DNA from: Lepiota brunneoincarnata
Lineage: Eukaryota; Basidiomycota; Agaricomycetes; Agaricales; Agaricaceae
NCBI GenBank assembly: GCA_023014365.1
Contig: JAEBUN010000003.1
Coordinates: 806,001-870,000 of the forward strand
Direction of reading: 5' to 3'
DNA length: 64,000 bases
Part shown: piece by piece, positions 1 through 14,000 of the stretch
How positions within the stretch are numbered: the stretch's first letter is position 1
Layout: each line of letters begins with the position of its first letter
Notes under the pieces: model-generated
Databases searched by the model: none
Seen by the model: the letters and a program-made list of their open reading frames with translations, nothing else
What the model was told of the DNA's origin: nothing
Position numbers and translations under genes: made by a program

Positions 1-322
1 AGGGAGCGCGTGAGCATACTGTGGAGAGGGAGGCTTTAAAAGGGGAACGGAATGGGTGTGCTCGCTATCCACCTGCCCTTAGACATTCTCGCTTTTTTGG
101 CAATCCTCGCGTATTCGACGGCCCGGCATTCCCGGTCGTCGTCACACCTTCCTTTGCAATGATGAAGGCCATACATCCGTCGTTCCGGCGATAGCCTGTG
201 AGAGCAAAACCTAATCTAGGCCATGTCCGTGTCGTCTAAGAACAACCCAGCAATACATGTTCACCACAGCTAGCACTGCTAGTCGAGATCATCGGTCCAA
301 AATCGGAACTCCATACTCTAAT
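1..322. other. Downstream flank of the GH47 gene, no gene seen
   Basis: This stretch lies beyond the stop codon of the mannosidase gene and reaches the window edge. I see only short open frames without recognisable protein similarity. It probably holds the 3' untranslated region of the mannosidase transcript and intergenic DNA. Confidence 0.4.
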
Positions 323-2752
<2,430 letters not shown>

Positions 2753-2964
2753 CTCACAGCCAAAGTCGTTGGTGCTTAATCCGGGGGGTTCCTCGCTGTT
2801 ATGGCCGTTGCCACCATCTGTGCTCTAGCTCCAACGTTCGCAGCAAAAAATAGCCTTTGGGTCACGTGGATGAAATGTTTTTGGCACAAGACATTAATGA
2901 AGCAACAAAGTCTCGAACCACAAGAAAACAGTCGAGCAGGTCACCCGTACATACAGCCCTATTG

Positions 2965-4051
2965 TCATGGAAAAGACCATTCACTCAGTCCCCACTCCAA
3001 CTGCCAGTCCTCATCCGTCAGAGCCACCTCCTTTGGTACCCTTCCAACCGACTGCAAACCCCTGAGGACCTCTGGAAACGCAACCACGCACGCGGGAACA
3101 TCCTTTACCGTCGTCTTCCCCGCAAAATTTGGCCTTAACCCGGGCCACTTGCCCAAGGTCAATGCCAGTTCAAACCCCCTTTCACGGTATTTGTCCAAAC
3201 ACCTATTAAGCTTGGACAGTCTTGCTGATGGGTTGGGGCCATTGAGAGAAGCTTTGTTGGTGTTGATTATCCCCCTCATACGCAGTGTAAGTTCTGGGTA
3301 CATGCAAAGAGTGCCAGTGCCAGTGATGATGTTCATAACCGGCGTCGAGTGGAAATGGGGTATGGTTCGGATGGGACTGGCGTCCTTAACTACTATGATG
3401 TTGACAGTTACCGGCATTGTGGGTGAGGAACAACAAAGCCTGAGTACTTCTGTAATGCGATTGGCTGCGAGCGCCAAGGTTGTATAGTCGTTATCAGAGG
3501 CGTTTCTCTTTTTTTCTGCGGGGTTGTCCGAGTAATATTCGGTGAATGTGTTGAAATAGTCCAAAATCGGGTTGAGATTTTCTTCTCGGACATAAACATC
3601 GAGATCCCCGGGAATGAACAGACCAGGGAGGAAAATAAGTAAAGCGGCAGAACCTGAGATGATACTCGAAGTCCTGGCCAAAAGGTCGAGGAAGGGCCTC
3701 GGTTCAAGCCGAAAATATCGCAAGAGGTTGACTACGCGGAAGTGGATGCATTCACCGCGCTTGCGGTCCCAGTACCTTGAGGTGCTCGCAAGGGCAGTCA
3801 TGGTCCTCACGTCACATGAATCCATGATTTTGTCGCGCAGTTCCTCGGGGAATCTGTTGAAGACTTAAATACCTATGAGCAGTTGCATAAACCATGCGGG
3901 CGATAGAAAAACGAACCTGACATAGTTCACCAATGTGGTTGGTAGCAAAGGTGACCGACATACTGAGCAACGAGCGCCGATCCATCGCGGAGTTCCAATA
4001 TCCTAATATAACATCGGTGATCCACGTGATGATCAACTCAATGTCCTCCAT
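2965..4051 (-). CDS. F-box protein with possible nucleotidyltransferase-like domain
   Basis: Two exons are joined by an intron of about 50 bp near 3870-3920. The junction gives an F-box-like stretch, FPEELRDKIMDSCDVRT followed by MTALASTSRYW, which would recruit the SCF ubiquitin ligase through Skp1. About 40 residues later comes SGSAALLIF and then PGDLDVYV. A GS turn followed by a D-x-D pair is the layout of the nucleotidyltransferase fold, so a pol-beta-like domain is possible, but I cannot see the third acidic residue with confidence. The protein would have about 340 residues. The start at 4051 is the first ATG in frame after a short N-terminus; 4114 is an alternative. It is head to head with the HIT zinc-finger gene, and with either start it overlaps that gene's first exon. 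No biochemical role can be assigned. Confidence 0.6.
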
Positions 4052-5735
4052 ACACACTCCTGCATCACTGTCGCAGCAAGAGACTGACGACTCAACCGAG
4101 AAGATCATCTGCAAATTGTAAGCTCGACTCGAATTTCAACGTCCACTCCATCTCACGTTTGCACTAGGTGCAAACGTCAGTTTGCCAAGTACACCTGTCC
4201 AACATGTAATGCCCCCTACTGCTCACTTATTTGTTTCCGATCGCCCGTGAGCACTCATCTAACCCTACATGGACTTTACGCTCAGTAGTTGGTACATATA
4301 CAGTCTCATTCCAACTGCTCTGAAACCTTCTACAAGAACGAGCTTAGATCTGATATTGCCACAACACCCTCGCGCACAAATCAGGAGCGTAAGCAGATGA
4401 TGGACCTGCTGAAACGCTTCGAGGAGGAGGCTGCTGCAGACGAAGAACTCTGGAACAAGGGAGAAATGGAACGTAGCGATGGAGGAGACGACGCAAATAC
4501 ATTGGTGACGAGGTTTGCCGAAATTGATATCAGTGGGTAGCAATCTGTTTTGTCGAGTTGATGATGCGCTAAAGTTCTTCGCCAAGCCTCGCTATCCCCC
4601 GAGGATATGTGGCAAATGCTGACACATGCCGAGAGAATCAAGTTCACGAAGGCCCTTGAAGATCCGACGGGCGAGCTAGCACAAAGCTTGTTGAGCAGTG
4701 AAGTGCTGGAAATGGAGCTGGAACAGCCTTGGTGGGCAAAAGAAGGTCAAGCGCAGAATCAAGCAGAAGCCGAAGTTGGGGATAGGGCCGACCAAAAGCG
4801 CTGCGCAATGTCGAAGCCAGAACCTGTACGAATCCTGCAATCGATGGTCAAGCCCATATCTCATGGACGCCCTCTCGTCTATAACCTATGCGCTATCTGG
4901 TGCGTCGAGGTGTAGAAGAGACAAGACACTTGGCTAATGCTCATGATTAGCATCGCATATAGTTTCACGGTCCGGCACCTGGGAATCAGTATGCTTTCTA
5001 CCTTGACTATGGCCGATCCCGACTATACAGAAGCCCTGGGGCTGATTGGGCAGCTCGTACCGTTTCTGCTGGATCGACGGTCAACGACTTTGCACCCAGA
5101 TGTCGAGGCAGTCGTCATCGATGTGTACTCACGTTTGGAGGCAGTGCGGCATTTTTTTTTCTTTTCAAGTTGCAATAAGGATTACTCAAGGACGTTAATT
5201 ATAGGGCAGGGCAAACTCCGAGCTGTTCGCCGCACTGTTGAAAGACACATCAAAACTGATGAAACCCTTGCGGGTTGTTCCCTTATCACCCTCGCAGTCA
5301 GCTCCAGTGGAGAGCTCTGGTATCATGGACTTATCGATCCATGCCCATGTAATGCCGGTCCTTGTACTCTCTGATCTGATCCGGCTCTTTCGATCTGATG
5401 AGGAGAGTGAAATTCGGGTGCGATTAGAAGGGTTGCCAGGATCTGCGTCCGGAACTGGGAAAGTGAGGCAAGAACAGCCACCCAACGCCCAATCAGAGAA
5501 GCTGTCAACAAGATCAAAGCTGGGCAGGACGCAGGGATTTCAACATGTCGTACGCAAACTCGAGTTTTATGTTGCACACGTGGTGGCGATGCCAAGCAGG
5601 ATGCTGGCAGGAGTTGCGGAGGAGGTTCTGTGGTGGTCGGAGAAGGTGCAGTCGGAGGCTTGGCAGGCAGAGTCCAAAGGCGAGACCGTGGCCCGGCTGC
5701 GAGCGCCACGGAGACAGGTCGAAGCAATGAGTTGA
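4041..5735 (+). CDS. HIT-type zinc finger protein, ZNHIT2-like
   Basis: Exon 1 (from 4041) ends in the middle of the HIT finger. Splicing gives CKLC, CPTC, CSLIC and HSNC in a row, the full C2-C2-C2-HC set of zinc ligands. Then come a charged helical stretch (ERKQMMDLLKRFEEEAAAD), SPEDMWQMLTHAERIKF, an EQPWW motif, and a conserved block YNLCAIC-IAYSFTVRHLG that forms only after removal of the intron near 4910-4948. The C-terminal exon ends with a long helical segment up to the stop at 5735. This order is that of ZNHIT2, a partner of the R2TP/Rvb chaperone system that helps assemble U5 snRNP and other complexes. The start could also be the ATG at 4029. Family assignment is good; the exons between about 5130 and 5350 are uncertain. 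Confidence 0.8.
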
Positions 5736-5886
5736 ATTTGTTTTGTGACATATCGTTCCTAACGCGGCCACCGGTGCGGTACTCGTACGTGACCAGGCCA
5801 ACCTTCTGAGTACCTGGCCAGTCAATCCCCCCGCATCTGTCTCACTTATAACCCGCCTTTTTGGTCATCTATCTCCACTACCGCAA

Positions 5887-7422
5887 ATGTCCGCCACCAC
5901 CACCACTACTGCCATCCTTTCATCTGCTACTACTACCCTCGATACTGTGGAAGATCTGAATTGTGGTGCAGGAGGCGGGGACAACACCCTGAGAGGCTTA
6001 CGCATCGCCTCCATTTTTATCATCCTCGTCTGCTCCTCTGCTGGCGCCCTCTTCCCTGTTGTTGCGAAGCGCTCTTCATGGCTGCACGTACCAAAGTCGA
6101 TTTTCGAGTGCGTCTTGTTGTCCTTGTTCACGATAATGAACGGTTTGCTGATAGTATCGTTTGGTGGTAGTTTTGCAAAATATTTTGGCTCGGGGGTCAT
6201 CGTGAGGAGCTCCCCTGGCGCTCCGGAACAGAAGCTGATTGCTATCGCCAGATCGCTACCGCTTTTATACATTTACTCGCACCCGCCCTAGAAGCCCTCG
6301 ATTCTCCTTGTCTTTCAGAGAGCTGGCATGACTACGTACACATCCACCTTTCCGGCTACAAAACACAGTCACTCACCATCCCTCCGTACACAGCCTTATG
6401 CCCTGGCGCTTTGTCTGCTTAGCATCTTTGCAATATTCATCACTGAACTTGTGGCATTCCGGTGGGGTACCCAGAAGCTTGCGAAGCTCGGAAAACGACA
6501 TGGTACGCCTTCTCTTTCTCTCACGCCCCCCTACATCCCGGTTGGGTGTTATATCCGCAGTCGCTGATGGATTTTTTTGTTCTATGTTTGACAGATGCGC
6601 ATGGCCACAGGCATGGTGGACATGCTGCTCATGGACCGGAGGGAAGCCTCGTGCGCCCCGAACCCACCAAGGAGGATGCAGGGAGCAATGCGGATATCGA
6701 GAGTCTTGGGGCGGAGGGTGGATCAGACCGACAAGGAAATGCGTTCCAGGATAGGGCGATCACACAGATCGTTGGCGTCGCAATCCTCGAGTTTGGTGTA
6801 GCATTGCATAGGTGAGCCCCCTTCCCCACTCGGATCTCAAAGTAATCTCTTCTAATGACTCTCCAGTGTCCTGATCGGATTGACACTTGCTGTCGATCAA
6901 GATTTCAAAGTTCTATTTGCAGTGCTAGTATTCCATCGTAAGTGCCGATACCACCACCTGGTCTCAATGAGAGCCTTACGCATTTCGACAGAAACCTTCG
7001 AAGGACTCGGTCTTGGCTCTCGGCTTGCATACATGAGGCTCTCTGCACGTTACAATTGGGTCCCTTATGCCGGAGCTATCCTCTATGGCCTGACAACACC
7101 CGTTGGAATCGCTATCGGCTTGGGCGTGCGGAGCCAGTACAACCCAGGAAGTACAACGGCTAGCATCGTCAGCGGTATCTTGGATTCTCTCAGCGCCGGA
7201 ATTTTGATATATACTGGCCTTGTCGAGGTGCATTTCCCCTGGCTTCCCCCTCTCTCACCTTGACTAATAAATTCATGTGTTTGGTATACCCACTAGCTAC
7301 TCGCACACGAATTCCTGTTCAACAAGGAGATGATGGAAGGATCGAATGCCAAGCTTGCCTATGCCCTCGGATCAATGTGTCTCGGGTGCGGCTTGATGGC
7401 TCTACTTGGGCGTTGGGCGTAA
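5887..7422 (+). CDS. ZIP-family zinc/iron transporter
   Basis: ZIP proteins move zinc or iron into the cytosol. The first exon carries a Thr-rich head and membrane segment 1 (GLRIASIFIILVCSSAGALF). Small exons follow with FAKYFGSGVI and IATAFIHLLAPALEAL, the segment 2 motif. Segment 3 is PYALALCLLSIFAIFITELV. The loop after it is histidine-rich (AHGHRHGGHAAHG), the usual metal-binding loop. Segment 4 has the family signature HSVLIGLTLAV, and segment 5 has FHQTFEGLGLGSRL. The C-terminal segments end in GLMALLGRWA and the stop at 7420-7422. At least six introns of 50-60 bp are needed. The order of eight membrane segments resembles yeast Zrt1/Zrt2; the metal preferred cannot be read from the sequence. 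It converges on copy A of the GTPase/VWA gene. Confidence 0.9.
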
Positions 7423-8022
7423 TCGATTGATCCCCCACCTGTGATTGGCTGGAAGGATTGACCGGTTTGGCGGAGGTTCCTCTGTGTTTACGACTCGGCA
7501 TTGGTCGATACTCCCTCAGCATCGGTCCACCGATTGTGATGCACCTCTTGGACCCCCGAGAGGATAAAGGTGTGTATACGAGCCTGGTTTTGCGCTCGTG
7601 TTGGTGTATTGTTGGCTGTACCCTTGTACGCTACTGTACGTGTGTTCTAGTCAGCTGAGCTGCTGTATCTCAGGAATCTAGATCGACCTGCTGAAAGTAT
7701 CTTAGTTTTTGCATTGGTTCATTGTGCCTTCTTGATTAAATGCCTCGTTTGCCTAGGCCGAAGTGGTCTAGAGAAGCTCAAATAGACGAAAATGATACGT
7801 TCGATTTGGGTGACAAGTGTGATCTACATGCGGTCAAGATAACAACGGCCAATAGTCGGACCGGAAGGCCCAGGAACGACGGATAGGTACAAGCGTGTTA
7901 GTGGAAGGTAAACAGCAAACGTATCAAGACGGAAAGAGTCATTCGATACGGCACAAGAAGCAATGTAGGCAGGTTAGCTTGATAACACCGGCCAATCAAA
8001 GTAAAAGAGCAAGCGACAACAC
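7423..8022. other. Convergent intergenic region, no gene seen
   Basis: The ZIP gene (+) and copy A of the GTPase/VWA gene (-) point at each other across this 600 bp. No open frame has recognisable similarity. The sequence just past the stop of copy A does not match the sequence just past the stop of copy B, so the duplicated homology ends at or very near the stop codon. Confidence 0.5.
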
Positions 8023-11000
8023 TTAAACCATGAGAGCGCCCCTCGTCTTCCTGAGGGATTCCGCGATACCGAGGAACGTCTCCGCAAGCCTGACCTGTCA
8101 TCAAACAAGTATCAGCATCACCTTGCCAATCGTCACGCCTGCAGAAAAACATACAGAGTCCAGAGCCTCAGCATAAGACGATTCAACGTGAGCAGCGGCT
8201 GGGCGCAGAGGGTCCCTCGGAGCAGTGGCCTCCACTTCTCTTGCTAACTGAGCCATGCGCCGAAGCGTTTCGTTACGAGGGCCGAAGGAAACAGCATGGA
8301 AGGACAGAGGTTTTCTACGTAGGCAACAGATTGAGGAGAAGAAAAAACATTGAAGCAGAAAGCAGATGCTTACCCGAGAGAGACAGCTGCCCGACAAAGG
8401 GTGCGCATCGTTTCATCACGAATGCTACACTCACCGTCAGAGAGGAAAATGACGACGGGCGACCTTGTTCCAGACATTGCGTCAGGTCAATACTGTAGCA
8501 GAGTAGCGACTCCGGATATGTACCTTTCGGTGCTCCAATGCCTCCTCATGACACCTTCGGCCTCCCTGATCGCCGCCTCATAATTAGTTCCACCGTTGGC
8601 CTCATATTGTAACATGGTTCGAAGCAAGTTCTCAGGCGTCCGCTGGAAGTCATTTTCAAAGCACCGGGTAACACTGCTCTCGAAAAGGAGGACACTATAC
8701 GAGTCTCGCCTAGCAGGTGCTGCCTGGTTGTTTGAACCAGAGGCCGACAAGACGACCTGTCTCGAGTGCCAGAATCCATGCAAGGATAGGTATACAGCTC
8801 CGAGTCGGTCATTATGACGAGGCAGAATCAAAGGAGTCACAGGAGTGGATGGTAACGGTGTAGGCGTGTTTAAGGACATGGAGCCCGATCTTCGGAGGGG
8901 CTGATCAGACAATGGTCAGGTGCAAGACGTGAATGAGCGTACCTGTCAATCACGAAAATACTGGGCGCACACATCTTGAGCTCATTCTCTAGGTGGGGGC
9001 ATAGGACTTACACATGGAAGGCCTGCTGCAGCACCACCGGATTCTTGCACGAAAACAGGTGTCCGTCGTTTGACACATAGCTAGACGCCAGGAATCACCT
9101 CTCAACACTCTCAAAGCCGGGAAAATTACAACATACCCTAAGCCAGCAACTTGGCTGCTATCATGAGGAGGATGGAATATCGGCAACGTGCAATACGACG
9201 GTTGTGCCGCTTGATTCGCGGTGGCCGCATGCTCCGGACCTGGAATGGGATAGCTTAAGCCACGCAATATCAACCATTGCACTGTATCTGACCTGGACAC
9301 ATCGCATCACTGCAGAGGCCCTGATCAGGCGTTATCAATAGGGTTAATCTTACACTCACCACTTAGCAAAATTCGCCTGGTCATCCCGTGAGTAGGGGTC
9401 TTGCAACAATGCAATCAGTTGGTCGAGAATGGGTAGCACCTGGAGAAAGATACCTCTGAAACCTAACCAACGATGAGTTTGCAAATCACCTCTCGGATCA
9501 TGGGCACGTACCTGATCGCCTCCAGTGCAACGGATGAGATATCCAGTCCTTTGGTTGGTCTGGATTGGGTGCGAGACGAGAAGTTATGTGCTGATGATCA
9601 GGACCAGCACAGCCTTGGCTTTGATCTGCTCGACAGTAATCGAGGTGTGCGTGTCGACCCATACTTTGGCAAACGAGATTGCACATCATTGGAGCGCCGT
9701 CGTCGTTGGCACCGAAACGCCGACCATTGAGTTCCATGGCAGTCCCGTCTGGGCCGTCGATGGTCCATCGAGTTCTGGACATGGAGCCGTGACTTGTTTC
9801 GTGCTCTTGTTGAGTGTGTCCTGGGTGACATCATTGGCAATCGGATATTTCAGTGTGCAGAGTAGGAAATTTCTTACCTCGAGGTAGGGTGCAGAAATAT
9901 CCACAGTTACCACACCTAGCGTATTTAAGTACTGAAAAAGGTTGTCTGTTCATCGTACGCGTGGTATCATACCTTGTTTCACAGAAGTGGAAGGGCGATG
10001 GATCTAAACTGTGAATATGTTGACCCTCGTGCTCCTGCTTGCCTGCGGGTACTGGCTTGACGCACGGCAGACGTTTAGACACTGTCCCCTGTTGTCAGGA
10101 AAGTTCTGCGAAGAACTGGATATAGTATACCTTGGGTGTACTATGGAGAAAGGAAGAATAATCAATTTTAGTGTGCTATCTCAAGGCGCTTTGACTGACC
10201 TTAGTATACTGGAATGTCTCGTGACGTCCTGTGAATGTTGCGTCTATAGACTGTGGCCTAGTGTCAATCTCGCATATTCCAGCACTGCAAAGTGCCTGGC
10301 AACGATGGGCCTCCCTGCGACTCAAATTAGTTTCAAAGTCCTTCTGTAGTCGAAACTGGTGAGGGGAGAGTCACCCGCAAAGATGAATCGCCGAGGTATC
10401 CAGAGCATGTAAATGATTATCGCTGGCACACAATCGTTTGCATAACTTGCAAGTCATGGGGCACATTCTATTGTCGCAGATATGTTCGTCGTGGTCCTCG
10501 TCGCTGAACGTCACCTTCAGCACCCTGAATTGCGGGCGCGTGGAATCCGGGAACATACCTCGCACAGCTGCAGGTCCCAGGACAGGCATAGGTGATGGTC
10601 CCGCTGGGCAAGATGATTTGGAGCTCGCACGGCTAAGACCATCGTCAGCGACCGGGTTGTCTTTGGGACTATACACTCACTTTTCCACAAGCATGCTTGC
10701 GGGCGGAACAGAAATGCTCCCCTTCGTGCTCGATCATCTTGACGTCCAATAAGCATCGCTCGCATAACCGTATATTTGTACTCGCTGACCTGAGTACACT
10801 CGCCTTGGCAGCCCTTCTTGTCCTCGTAAGCACATGGCTCACCACACAGGTGATCCTCGACAACGCATCTGCATTTCTGAGCTCAGCATCGGAACACTAA
10901 TCCAAATGAAAATGTATACATATGCGGACCATCGTGTCCAGCACTAAAATCAGCCAATGTAAATCAATTGCTGAGTTCACATGCGACACCGGACGACTCA

Positions 11001-14000
11001 CAGAGAATGACAGGCTTTGGATTCGTCAGGGTGGTCATCGGCAAAGTCACAAGGATGAGGACATTGGTGATCTGTACCACAGTCGTGGGGTCGTTGCGTA
11101 GGATCATGCCTCCGGGAAAGAGTGCAGGTGAGGTTGCATTCAAAACAGGTCATCTTGCAGAGCTCGATATTGGCCTGAAGGTCTACGGCTGCGTTCGCCA
11201 TCTCACGTTGCAACATCTCGACATTAGCGCCTGTTGTTTTGAAGCGCTGCAGGTTCACGGCAATCCATGTCTCGACGTGAGTAACCCTGAGTTTCACTAC
11301 ATCACCCAGATAGGTCGCCAAATCATTCGACCACCTTGCTTCATCCATTTTATGCCTTTCATTGTATTGGTCCCAGGTCTTCTGCAGTTCTGCGAGTGCA
11401 GCTTCTCGATCGTTCGTGTGCGAAGGGCTGGACGATGGGAAGAGCCTAAATGAGGTGTCGGGACAGTCAATAACAGTGTCATTATCGAGGTTCTCCAGAG
11501 GTAATGGAAGTTAGCAACTATACGGACCAATGGACGATCAAATACCTTGAGTGGCTCGCTATCCGGGTGAATCTCAGCCATTCCATACTCCAAAGCGATC
11601 GGGAGAATGTTCAATAAGGATTGAGCACGATGCGCCGCCAGAGTCTCTGCACCGGTGTCAAGCAGAAGTTGTCAAAGTAATTGATCAAACCCACGAGACA
11701 TGGCTCCCCAGTCATTAGCCTACCATATTCCGAATTAGATATCATCGAGACAGACGAAACTCTCCCATTCACCTTCAGCTTAGCCATCAGTATCTTCAAG
11801 GTGTGCAGGAACTCTCCCGCCGAGGGATGGGTGATTTTTTGCGAATCAAGCCGACGCTTAAGGGTGGAGAACAGCGTGTAAAATTGACTGGACTCGATAA
11901 CAGGCCAAGGTATTATGTTAAGTCGGCCTGCGTGGAGTCGAGAAATAAAGTTGGCTCCCTGTTCATCTTGCACGATTTTCTGAAGAGGGTAAGAACTTGG
12001 ACCATGGGCTGAACAAAAACCCACTTGGAATTTCAGCGAGAATCTGCGTCGACTGACTCAGCATGTGTAAACCAACTCGATAATAGATCCACTCACTCTC
12101 GGACTATTTCCCTCTTATCAGACTCCACGACATCCTAGCACAGCAGTGGTCAGCCACTCCAAAGAACGAATAGCAGCCACAACCCCACTTTGATTATAAT
12201 GACGAGTGTAGACTGGAAAAGCGATGGATTGGTTGCAGGGTCCAAAATAACGGAAGACGCTTGAAATGATTGAAACAAATCAGCGATGTCACGAGACAAA
12301 GCAAAGTTGTTTCTGAAGAGGACCTGCAGGCACAAGAACTGTCATACAACAGCCCAGGAATTAAACCAAGATCTGAGCGAACAACACCCACAAGATTAGA
12401 TATTGCAGTGTTGAAAAGAACAAGGAGCGCGTCCTCCTGCGGGGAGCGTTCTATGCTATGCACGCCTAACCGACAGTTCACGAGCGGTACGAGTAGTTAT
12501 ATAATGGAGAACAGACCTTCGAAATCGAGCGCTACCAATAACGCGTTGTCCGTCGGAGTAATCGACATCCAAACACCCTCTGAGGAAGAAATCAACTCAA
12601 ATAGATAGCAAAATGGAAGGAGTATACCAGTCGTTCTCATAGCACTGCCAGCAAATGAAGTGTCTACCAGATGGTTCAGCGCGAAACTTTTCCCAACCGA
12701 TTGTTCACCTGAAAATGTTGAGGGTATCATAGAATTTCGTGATCCTTAAGCTCACCCATTGACGAAACTACCCTGACAGGCTAGGAGAATGAACAAGTTT
12801 TAGAAAATCTGCCAAATGCAAGAGAGCATTGGGCTCACCTTATCGGCCATGTAGGAACACAATATAGACTCGTACCACCCGAAGGAGAGACTGTCAACGA
12901 TCCGTCCAACCTCAGCGCCAAGGAGAGATTTCTCGAACTCTGCTGATGTAACACCATCTTTCAGTGGTACGAAACGATTTTCGCGAGCAACTGCAATGTG
13001 AATGGGAAGAAGGCAAAGAAGGTCCGCCAACCATTGGCCAGCACAAAACCGGGAAACGGCACCCAGCCAGGCATTACCGAGATCTTTTAGCATGTCATCG
13101 TATGTTTTGGCATCGATAACCATTGCCTTAAGTTGGCCCTCGGTTGGTTTCTTGGTTTGATCCTCGAAAGTTCTGACCATGTCTGCGAAGTAAGATGCAT
13201 ACTTGCTGTGAATTGGATCGGAAACGAAGGTGACCCTCCTCGGTTGTCGAGTAGCGGATGAAGTAATCATTTGCCGAGAAACAGCGGCCACGACAGGAAA
13301 TCGGGTCCACACGTCTGCGAAGCAATTGATCAGGCAATTATTCACGTATTGTCCATCCCTAGCCATGTCAGCAGAAACCTTTGCCCCTTTTTCTTTAAAC
13401 ATGAACTCAGACGATTTTTTCGTGATGTCCAGGGCGATGGATTGGCAGTGGCCCTTTTTTTCGTCCATCATCACCAGATGTATGCTCTGTCGATTGACAA
13501 AAGAAGTCACCGCTAGACTGCCATTGCTCTCGGGCAATGGGATCATGGTCCCTTCCGTTGCTCCAAACGTATCCCAGTGGTAGGCGCAAAGGTTTCTCTG
13601 GTCGTCTGCTTGAAATACAAACAAAGTGCAAGCTCCATCGGGCGAGGACATCGCAGAGATTGGTAATCCCGCCAGGGAGATGGAGGCCGGTCTGTGCAAG
13701 CCACCATTAGCATAAACTTTTCTGCAACTGTGGATACATACCGGAAATGTTGACTAACGAGAGAGAATATCCGAGCTTGCGCCATCGAATCTACAAGCAG
13801 GACCTCCTCACTACCAGTAGCGAAGGATATATTACTGATGGAAACTTCGCTGTTATACCAGGAAGCGAGCTCGAATGGGCTCGCCCAACTTTGCAGAGTT
13901 CCAAGAGATTCGTCGAACATGAAGACATAAAGGATGAGCTAAAGTGTCGATGATGAGTCGCGATTTTGAGGGAAAGGGAGTCGCCATCACGGTAATATCA

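Noticed and set aside
7423..8022. Transposon ends or target-site duplication as the cause of the tandem copies
   Set aside because: I found no inverted repeats, LTR-like sequence or transposase remnants at the ends of the duplicated units; unequal crossing-over is simpler.
9525..9887. Plus-strand open frame of about 120 codons, repeated at 20768-21130
   Set aside because: It is antisense to conserved Cys-rich exons of the giant genes. Its conservation between copies follows from the duplication and near-identity of that block.
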